DNA of 7,004 nucleotides, taken from positions 1-7,004 of the forward strand of contig JAYEGM010000255.1 in the NCBI GenBank assembly GCA_034659075.1, given 5' to 3'. The notes beneath the pieces were generated by a model, which had not been told where the DNA came from, made no database searches, and saw only the letters and a program-made list of their open reading frames with translations. Origin of the DNA: BMS3Bbin11 sp034659075. GTDB taxonomy: Bacteria > Pseudomonadota > Gammaproteobacteria > BMS3Bbin11. The position numbers and the translations under genes are program-made. Shown here in pieces: positions 1-4,481 of this stretch; within the stretch, counting starts at the first letter, position 1; each line of letters starts with the position of its first letter.

Positions 1-1
1 T

Positions 2-32
2 GTAGGTTGGGTTGAACGATGTGAAGCCCAAC
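2..32 (+). repeat. REP-like palindromic element, copy 1
   Basis: This 31-nt element begins GTAGGTTGGGTTGA and ends GAAGCCCAAC, with a variable middle. GTTGGGTT can pair with AAGCCCAAC to form an 8-bp stem with one G-T wobble. The same ends recur at 2814-2843, at 2868-2896 (inverted) and, partly, at 4357-4381, so this is a dispersed family and not a chance palindrome. It lies 87 nt upstream of the phosphodiesterase start. Similar short intergenic palindromes are known in many proteobacteria and can be moved by RAYT transposases, but none is encoded here. Confidence 0.75.
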
Positions 33-45
33 AAAAAAATATTAT

Positions 46-73
46 GCCTGTAGTATATCATGAGAAAACAGGC
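46..73. promoter_or_regulatory. Inverted repeat upstream of the phosphodiesterase gene
   Basis: GCCTGT at 46-51 and ACAGGC at 68-73 form a perfect 6-bp inverted repeat around a 16-nt AT-rich centre that itself contains the palindrome TCATGA. It lies 46 nt before the start codon, where an operator or leader hairpin could sit. I see no clear -35/-10 pair here. A 6-bp repeat of this spacing can arise by chance, so a regulatory role is only a possibility. Confidence 0.25.
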
Positions 74-96
74 TAACGTACACTACAAATACAGCA

Positions 97-117
97 AACA
101 ATAAACAATAAACAAAC
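97..117 (+). repeat. A-rich heptamer direct repeat in the leader
   Basis: Three consecutive heptamers, AACAATA, AACAATA and AACAAAC, end 2 nt before the ATG at 120. They occupy the place where a Shine-Dalgarno sequence would be expected and contain no purine-rich GGAG-like core. Confidence 0.5.
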
Positions 118-119
118 AC

Positions 120-1985
120 ATGAATAGTGTAACAAACTCCTGGCAGCAGGCCCTGGGTTACCTCCGTCAGTCCTGGCAGCAGGTATTTGTTACCCACCTT
201 GCCTATACGGCCCTGGGTGTTGTACTTTTCACGCCACTGATTGGCTTAACCGGCAGGCTTTTACTTAAACTGTCGGGGCAAACAGCATTGGCTGACCAGG
301 ATATTGCTTATTTTCTATTATCACCGGTAGGCATCTTTGTACTGATTGTATTTGCCGCCCTGCTGATATCTATTCTGGCCTTTGAGCAGGCAGCCCTGAT
401 GCGCATTGCCGTTGGGGTGATGAATGGCAAGCAAGTTGGCACGGTCGATGTGTTGATTTTCACGGCGGCCAGGCTAAAGAAAGTATTTTTGTTTGCCGCC
501 AGGATGGTTGCTCGTGTGCTGTTGCTGACATTGCCCCTGTTAGCACTGGGTGGAGTGATAGCGCTGTTTCTTATCACTGAATTCGACATCAATTATTACT
601 TAACAGAAAAGCCGCCTGAATTCCTGACAGCTGTTATTCTGATAGGCATTGTGCTCATGACCATGGCGGTGTTGTTAATACGTAAACTTCTCAGCTGGTC
701 GCTGGCACTACCGCTGGTATTATTTCACGATACATCACCGGCTGATTCGTTTGCTGAAAGCACACGTATTGTCCAGGGTAATCGCAAACTGGTCCTGGTG
801 CTGCTGCTGTCATGGGGTGCAGTGGCAATTCTGCTGGGGATACTGGTATTGGGCTCAATAAAGCTACTGGGGTCATGGATAGTCCCATCTGTCAGTGATT
901 CATTAAGCCTGCTGGTGCTAGTGCTCGGGGGCCTTTCCTTTCTTCTGATGCTGAGCAATTTTCTGCTGACTGTGTTTACCTCCGGCAGTTTCGCCTACCT
1001 GATTATGGGGCTCTATAAAAAGCTTGGGCCAGAGTTCAAAACAGAATTGCTTGATGAAAATTTTACGTCCAGGTCAATCTCGTTCCGACTGACCAAAGGC
1101 AGGATTGCTGTTGCTCTGATTGTGGGTGTATTTATAGCGGGTGCAACCGGCGCCTGGCTGATTAAAGGCATCCAGACCAACGATGAAGTGTTAATCATCG
1201 CCCATCGTGGCGCCGCGGGAAAAGCCCCTGAAAATACCCTTGCCTCCTTTCGTCAGGCAATTGCTGACAAGACTGACTGGATTGAGCTCGATGTTCAGGA
1301 AACCGCAGATGGTGAGGTTGTAGTCATGCACGACAGCGATTTCATGAAACTCGCTGGTAATAAAACAAAAATATGGGATGCTACCCTGCCCCAGCTGGCT
1401 GAAATCGATATCGGCAGCTGGTTTGATTCTTCATTCTCAGCGGAAAGAGTACCGACGCTAAAAGAAGTTCTGGAAACAGCAAAAGGCAAAGCAAAGGTTG
1501 TGATTGAACTAAAATATTACGGCCATGACGAAAAACTTGAACAGCGTGTGGCCGAGATCGTTGAGGAGACAGGCATGGTCAATGAAACCGCCATCATGAC
1601 GCTCAAATACGATGCGGTTAAAAAAATGCGTTCAGTTCGTCCTGACTGGAAAATTGGCCTGCTCTCTACCACCGCCATCGGTGATCTAACCAGCCTTGAA
1701 ACCGACTTTCTCGCCGTATCGATGGGTATGGCCTCCGGGGGCTTCGTCAGGCGTGTGCATGAGTCCGGCAAAAAGATATATGTCTGGACTGTCAACGACC
1801 CGATATCGATGTCTCGCATGATTTCACTGGGGGTTGATGGGCTGATTACCGACGAGCCAGAAATGGCCCGACAGGTACTGGCAGACCGGAAAGAACTAAG
1901 TTCAGTGGAGCGCCTGCTGATTCACACCGCCCTGCTGTTCGGTGAATCATTTACACCAAAACAGTATCGGGATGATTCGCCTTAG
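120..1985 (+). CDS. Glycerophosphodiester phosphodiesterase with N-terminal membrane domain
   Basis: This 621-residue protein probably hydrolyses glycerophosphodiesters to glycerol-3-phosphate and an alcohol at the inner membrane. Residues 1-350 are strongly hydrophobic, with about seven or more membrane segments (roughly 25-45, 67-88, 130-152, 170-200, 223-250, 262-295, 328-348), matching the membrane domain found fused to GDPD enzymes. Residues 357-590 form the GDPD barrel: His362-Arg363-Gly, ENT at 371-373, the metal-binding pair Glu389 and Asp391 in ELDV, His404-Asp405, ELK at 463-465, WTVN at 556-559 and a final GLITDEP at 574-580. The catalytic residues I can identify are all present, so it looks active. 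ATG at 120 is the first start after an in-frame stop at 102-104, but no Shine-Dalgarno is visible. It is convergent with the next gene. The substrate is not determined by the sequence. Confidence 0.92.
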   Translation: MNSVTNSWQQALGYLRQSWQQVFVTHLAYTALGVVLFTPLIGLTGRLLLKLSGQTALADQDIAYFLLSPVGIFVLIVFAALLISILAFEQAALMRIAVGVMNGKQVGTVDVLIFTAARLKKVFLFAARMVARVLLLTLPLLALGGVIALFLITEFDINYYLTEKPPEFLTAVILIGIVLMTMAVLLIRKLLSWSLALPLVLFHDTSPADSFAESTRIVQGNRKLVLVLLLSWGAVAILLGILVLGSIKLLGSWIVPSVSDSLSLLVLVLGGLSFLLMLSNFLLTVFTSGSFAYLIMGLYKKLGPEFKTELLDENFTSRSISFRLTKGRIAVALIVGVFIAGATGAWLIKGIQTNDEVLIIAHRGAAGKAPENTLASFRQAIADKTDWIELDVQETADGEVVVMHDSDFMKLAGNKTKIWDATLPQLAEIDIGSWFDSSFSAERVPTLKEVLETAKGKAKVVIELKYYGHDEKLEQRVAEIVEETGMVNETAIMTLKYDAVKKMRSVRPDWKIGLLSTTAIGDLTSLETDFLAVSMGMASGGFVRRVHESGKKIYVWTVNDPISMSRMISLGVDGLITDEPEMARQVLADRKELSSVERLLIHTALLFGESFTPKQYRDDSP

Positions 1986-2070
1986 AATCAGGCTAAAGGC
2001 TAAAGGTGAAAGGTGAAAGGTGAAAGGTGAAAGGTGAAAGGTGAAAGGCTAAAGGTGAAAATGATTCTAA
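1982..2070 (+). repeat. Ten-unit heptamer array bracketed by an exact 9-bp inverted repeat
   Basis: Positions 1991-2060 are ten exact-length heptamers. Units 1, 2 and 9 are GGCTAAA and the other seven are GGTGAAA. The array is bracketed by TTAGAATCA (1982-1990) and its perfect reverse complement TGATTCTAA (2062-2070). The left arm contains the stop codon of the phosphodiesterase gene. As the units lie after the stop codon, gain or loss of copies would not change the protein. The unit length suggests slippage-prone DNA. Confidence 0.9.
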
Positions 2071-2082
2071 AGGTTTTTCTTT
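1982..2082 (+). terminator. Possible terminator after the phosphodiesterase gene
   Basis: The 9-bp inverted repeat with arms at 1982-1990 and 2062-2070 is followed within 4 nt by a T-rich run (TTTTTCTTT, 2074-2082). That resembles an intrinsic terminator except for its 71-nt loop, which is far longer than usual. Pairing between the forward and reverse heptamers offers a competing fold. Termination here is an inference from convergent gene order and the T-run. Confidence 0.25.
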
Positions 2083-2100
2083 AACGTTTCGCCTTTTACC
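2080..2100 (-). repeat. Three degenerate heptamers in inverted orientation
   Basis: TTTAACG, TTTCGCC and TTTTACC lie end to end. On the minus strand they read GGTAAAA, GGCGAAA and CGTTAAA, which are variants of the GGYKAAA unit found on the plus strand at 1991-2060. The block ends 8 nt before the glsB-type stop codon. It can pair imperfectly with forward units such as 2040-2060, giving a larger hairpin between the convergent genes. Confidence 0.55.
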
Positions 2101-2108
2101 TACTTTTA

Positions 2109-2360
2109 TCACATCTTCTTAAATAACCGCACCAGGAAAAGCAGGATAACAGCACCTGCGACTGCAGTAATCAGCGAACCAATCATGCCTCCAGCGGAAA
2201 TACCGAGCAGGCCAAATACATAACCACCGATCACAGCACCGATAATGCCGATAATAATGTTGCTAAGCAGGCCAAAACCCTGACCTTTCATTATTTGTCC
2301 AGCAAGAAAGCCAGCCAGTGCGCCAATGCCGAGAAATATAGCTAAAGAAACCAGATCCAT
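2109..2360 (-). CDS. GlsB/YeaQ/YmgE-family small stress-response membrane protein
   Basis: This 83-residue, very hydrophobic protein is of the family once called transglycosylase-associated. It shows the family's glycine-rich pattern: GALAGFLAGQIMKGQGFG near residues 13-30, then NIIIGIIGAVIGG and VFGLLG. Three membrane helices are likely (about 3-22, 33-52 and 57-78), with a basic tail RLFKKM. I place the start at 2360, because AGGAG lies 7 nt upstream on the minus strand and the family begins at this methionine; an in-frame start at 2393 would add 11 residues not typical of the family. In enterobacteria such genes are linked to general stress responses, but the biochemical role is unknown. 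It converges with the phosphodiesterase gene and diverges from the 61-residue gene. Confidence 0.88.
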   Translation of the reverse strand: MDLVSLAIFLGIGALAGFLAGQIMKGQGFGLLSNIIIGIIGAVIGGYVFGLLGISAGGMIGSLITAVAGAVILLFLVRLFKKM

Positions 2361-2387
2361 AAGATAACTCCTGTTGTATTGTTGTGG

Positions 2388-2401
2388 GCTCACGAATGAG
2401 C
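2388..2401 (-). promoter_or_regulatory. Leader hairpin of the glsB-type gene
   Basis: On the minus strand the sequence is GCTCA-TTCG-TGAGC, a perfect 5-bp stem closed by a UUCG loop. It lies between a perfect TATAAT at 2410-2415 and the AGGAG ribosome site. If that hexamer is the -10 box, transcription would begin near 2403 and the hairpin would form the very 5' end of the mRNA, a position that can protect transcripts from decay. This placement is inferred. Confidence 0.4.
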
Positions 2402-2409
2402 TGTTAAGG

Positions 2410-2415
2410 ATTATA
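2410..2415 (-). promoter_or_regulatory. Candidate -10 box for the glsB-type gene
   Basis: The minus strand carries a perfect TATAAT about 50 nt upstream of the start codon. At 16-18 nt spacing I find no good TTGACA-like -35 (the best hexamers match poorly). That could fit an activator-dependent or stress-sigma promoter, as expected for this family, or a chance match in AT-rich DNA. Confidence 0.4.
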
Positions 2416-2445
2416 CAATAGACTCTCGTTACTATTGCCGTTAAT

Positions 2446-2466
2446 CCTTAGTCTTTAGTTTTTAGT
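2446..2466. repeat. Short heptamer array between divergent genes
   Basis: CCTTAGT, CTTTAGT and TTTTAGT follow one another without spacing, and CATTCAT continues the register more loosely. On the minus strand they share the core CTAAA with the GGCTAAA units of the large array at 1991-2060. Thus heptamer DNA lies on both sides of the glsB-type gene. This block is in the 191-nt divergent intergenic region. Confidence 0.45.
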
Positions 2467-2551
2467 CATTCATCCACATGATTTTATATTGTTCAATCAA
2501 GTAATATTGGCATAGTATGGTTCCATCAACGATAAACAAAGAGGTAACCAC

Positions 2552-2737
2552 ATGCCCTTCTGGCAACGTTCCCTGGTTCTGCTGGCTGCGATGATAGGTG
2601 TTAGTTTTCTTATCGGCCTGGTGTGGCATTCTATTTTTAGTTTTGCCCTGCCCGCCTATGTCACAGGTGTGGCAGCCGGACTCACGGCAGTACCCCTGTG
2701 GGAGTTTTTGAAACGAATTAAACCTAAACAACCTTAG
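2552..2737 (+). CDS. Small two-helix membrane protein of unknown function
   Basis: I do not recognise this 61-residue protein. It is likely real: ATG at 2552 is preceded by GAGGT with 6-7 nt spacing, and the composition is that of a membrane protein. Two helices are likely, about residues 8-26 and 32-50, joined by a short turn near HSIFSFALP. The end, KRIKPKQP, is basic, which by the positive-inside rule suggests that both termini face the cytoplasm. There is no signal-peptidase site, no cysteine and no catalytic motif. It is divergent from the glsB-type gene across 191 nt and followed by 196 nt before cls, so it looks monocistronic. It might be a small regulator or stabiliser of a membrane complex, or a toxin-like peptide; the sequence does not decide. 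Confidence 0.6.
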   Translation: MPFWQRSLVLLAAMIGVSFLIGLVWHSIFSFALPAYVTGVAAGLTAVPLWEFLKRIKPKQP

Positions 2738-2813
2738 TCATTAGGTGGATTTTCACAATATTCTTACTAAGCTCCAACTCCACCTGGCAAAGCAAGCTCA
2801 AGCCATCAATATA

Positions 2814-2896
2814 GTAGGTTGGCGCTGAGGCACGAAGCCCAACATGTGTACAATGTTATTGCCAGTTGTTGGGCTTCCTGTGTCAACCCAACCTAC
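2814..2896. repeat. Head-to-head pair of REP-like elements
   Basis: The left copy (2814-2843) starts GTAGGTTGG and ends GAAGCCCAAC. The right copy (2868-2896) is the same element inverted, starting GTTGGGCTTC and ending CCCAACCTAC. A 24-nt spacer separates them. The outer nine and inner ten bases match exactly between copies while the 10-11 nt centres differ, the pattern expected if the ends are recognised and the centre is only a loop. The paired arrangement resembles bacterial interspersed mosaic elements. It fills most of the 196-nt gap before cls and could form a long hairpin in any read-through transcript from the small gene. Confidence 0.8.
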
Positions 2897-2933
2897 AAAA
2901 AACAATTACGATAGCTAAATAACCCGGTAACCC

Positions 2934-4352
2934 ATGCAGATAATAGCTCTCACCGTTTCCCTGTTTTACATCCTCGGTTTCATGTCAGCCGTGCATGCTG
3001 TCATGTACGCACGGACTTCCCAGGGGGCAATCGCCTGGGCACTGTCACTTATTACTCTACCGATGCTAGCGGTGCCAGCCTACTGGATATTTGGACGCCG
3101 TAAATTCGAAGGCTATGTTGTCGCGCGAAAGGCAGCGTCTAACACAACAGCTTTAATCCCTGAGCAGCTAAAGGAAGCCTACGCACCTTACATATCAGAT
3201 TATGGCGATTCACATCCTGAGACCCGCGCCGCGGAAAGACTGGCCCTGATGCCATTATTGAATGGCAATGACTGTGAATTACTGATTGATGGCCAGGCGA
3301 CATTCGATTCTATTTTCGACGGCATCGAAAAAGCGGAAGATTACATCCTGGTGCAGTTTTATATCGTTCATGCAGATGAACTGGGAAATGAACTCAAATT
3401 GCAACTGTCAACGAAGGCCAGCGAGGGTGTGCGGGTGTACTTCCTCTATGACGAACTGGGTTCAATGGGCCTAGCTGATACGTATATTACTGAACTCAAA
3501 GATTCCGGTGTTTCTGTCTCACCATTCAACACCCGCAAAGGCAGACGCAACCGTTTTCAGCTTAACTTTCGCAATCATCGCAAAATTGTCGTGGTCGATG
3601 GCAAGGTGGCGTGGATAGGCGGTCATAATATCGGCGATGAATATCTTGGTAAGGACCCAAAAATCGGTAAATGGCGCGACACGCACGTAAGAATTGAAGG
3701 ACCGGCCGCACTGGCGGCACAATTGTCCTTCATGGAAGATTACCGCTGGGCAACAAATGATGTGCCCGAATTAACATGGACACCAACCGCTAGTCCACAG
3801 GGCGACATATCTGTATTGATCGTGCCAACGGGACCCGCTGATGATTACGAAACGGCATTACTGATGTTTGTCCACATCATCAATTCCGCACGGAAAAGAA
3901 TCTGGATTTCCAGCCCCTATTTTGTGCCCGATGAAGCAATCATGTCAGCGCTGACCCTGGCAAGGCTGAGGGGGGTCGATATCAGAATCATCATTCCAGA
4001 AATGCCGGACAATAAGTTGATGTATTTTGCCGCCTACGACTACTTTGATGAACTGTCTGAATGCGGCATCCAGTTTTACCGCTACCAGGACGGCTTTACG
4101 CACGAAAAAGTGCTACTGGTGGACGAGGCACTGTCATCCATCGGTACGGCTAATTTTGATAACCGTTCCTTCAGGCTTAACTTTGAGATTACCGCACTAA
4201 TTGCCGATATAGATTTTAACCACCAGGTTGAGCAGATGTTTGAAAATGGATTTAGCTATAGCAGGCAAATGCAGGCCGGTGATTACGACAGAAAACCGTT
4301 CTGGTTTAAGTTTGCTGTACGTTACAGCAGGCTGATGTCACCGGTGCTATGA
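2934..4352 (+). CDS. cls: Cardiolipin synthase, ClsA type (two phospholipase D domains)
   Basis: This 472-residue inner-membrane enzyme belongs to the family that joins two phosphatidylglycerols to give cardiolipin and glycerol. Two N-terminal helices (about 3-24 and 30-52) with the PLDc_N-type segment ending PAYWIFGRRKF anchor it. Two phospholipase D motifs follow: HRK with His215, Lys217 and Asp222, then GGHNIGDEY; and HEK with His390, Lys392 and Asp397, then GTANFDNRS. Both HxKx4D sets are intact, so it should be active. Length is close to the usual 480 or so. ATG at 2934 follows an in-frame TAA at 2928-2930, so no longer start is possible; the ribosome site is weak (CGGTAA). It stands alone, bounded by REP-like elements on both sides. 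Confidence 0.95.
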   Translation: MQIIALTVSLFYILGFMSAVHAVMYARTSQGAIAWALSLITLPMLAVPAYWIFGRRKFEGYVVARKAASNTTALIPEQLKEAYAPYISDYGDSHPETRAAERLALMPLLNGNDCELLIDGQATFDSIFDGIEKAEDYILVQFYIVHADELGNELKLQLSTKASEGVRVYFLYDELGSMGLADTYITELKDSGVSVSPFNTRKGRRNRFQLNFRNHRKIVVVDGKVAWIGGHNIGDEYLGKDPKIGKWRDTHVRIEGPAALAAQLSFMEDYRWATNDVPELTWTPTASPQGDISVLIVPTGPADDYETALLMFVHIINSARKRIWISSPYFVPDEAIMSALTLARLRGVDIRIIIPEMPDNKLMYFAAYDYFDELSECGIQFYRYQDGFTHEKVLLVDEALSSIGTANFDNRSFRLNFEITALIADIDFNHQVEQMFENGFSYSRQMQAGDYDRKPFWFKFAVRYSRLMSPVL

Positions 4353-4356
4353 TGTT

Positions 4357-4381
4357 GTTGGGCTTCATGCTTCAGCCCAAC
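4357..4381 (+). repeat. REP-like element, incomplete at the gap; possible cls terminator stem
   Basis: GTTGGGCT (4357-4364) and AGCCCAAC (4374-4381) form a perfect 8-bp stem with a 9-nt loop, starting 4 nt after the cls stop codon. GTTGGGCTTC matches the inverted copy at 2868-2877. A full element would continue toward CCTAC, but the next base is N. The hairpin could end cls transcription; any following T-run is hidden in the gap. Confidence 0.65.
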
Positions 4382-4481
4382 NNNNNNNNNNNNNNNNNNN
4401 NNNNNNNNNNNNNNNNNNNNNNNNNNNNNNNNNNNNNNNNNNNNNNNNNNNNNNNNNNNNNNNNNNNNNNNNNNNNNNNNN
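4382..4481. other. Assembly gap of 100 N
   Basis: Exactly 100 undetermined bases. This round number is the common placeholder for a scaffold join of unknown size, so real distance and content between cls and the AsmA-family gene are unknown. Open frames crossing it are not meaningful. Confidence 0.97.

Noticed and set aside
1991..2060. CRISPR array
   Set aside because: The units are 7 nt in uninterrupted tandem with no spacers, and no cas genes are nearby.
2361..2393. Start of the glsB-type protein at 2393, adding 11 residues
   Set aside because: The extra residues (MSPQQYNRSYL) are not typical of the family, and AGGAG is properly spaced for the methionine at 2360; the longer start would also overlap the leader hairpin.
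2508..2536. TTGGCA-17 nt-GATAAA as a promoter for the 61-residue gene
   Set aside because: The boxes look fair, but transcription would begin near 2543, inside the GAGGT ribosome site, leaving a leader of about 9 nt without a usable Shine-Dalgarno.
2462..2731. 89-codon minus-strand frame with CxxxxCxxC-like cysteines
   Set aside because: It covers the 61-residue gene in antisense, has irregular composition, and its start at 2731 has no convincing ribosome site; the plus-strand gene has a good one.
2743..2785. AGGTGGA/TCCACCT inverted repeat as a terminator for the 61-residue gene
   Set aside because: The 7-bp arms are separated by 29 nt and there is no following T-run; a chance match is likely.
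3286..3474. 62-codon plus-strand frame and a 67-codon minus-strand frame (3519-3722) inside cls
   Set aside because: Both lie wholly within the intact cardiolipin synthase gene, in other frames, without recognisable features.
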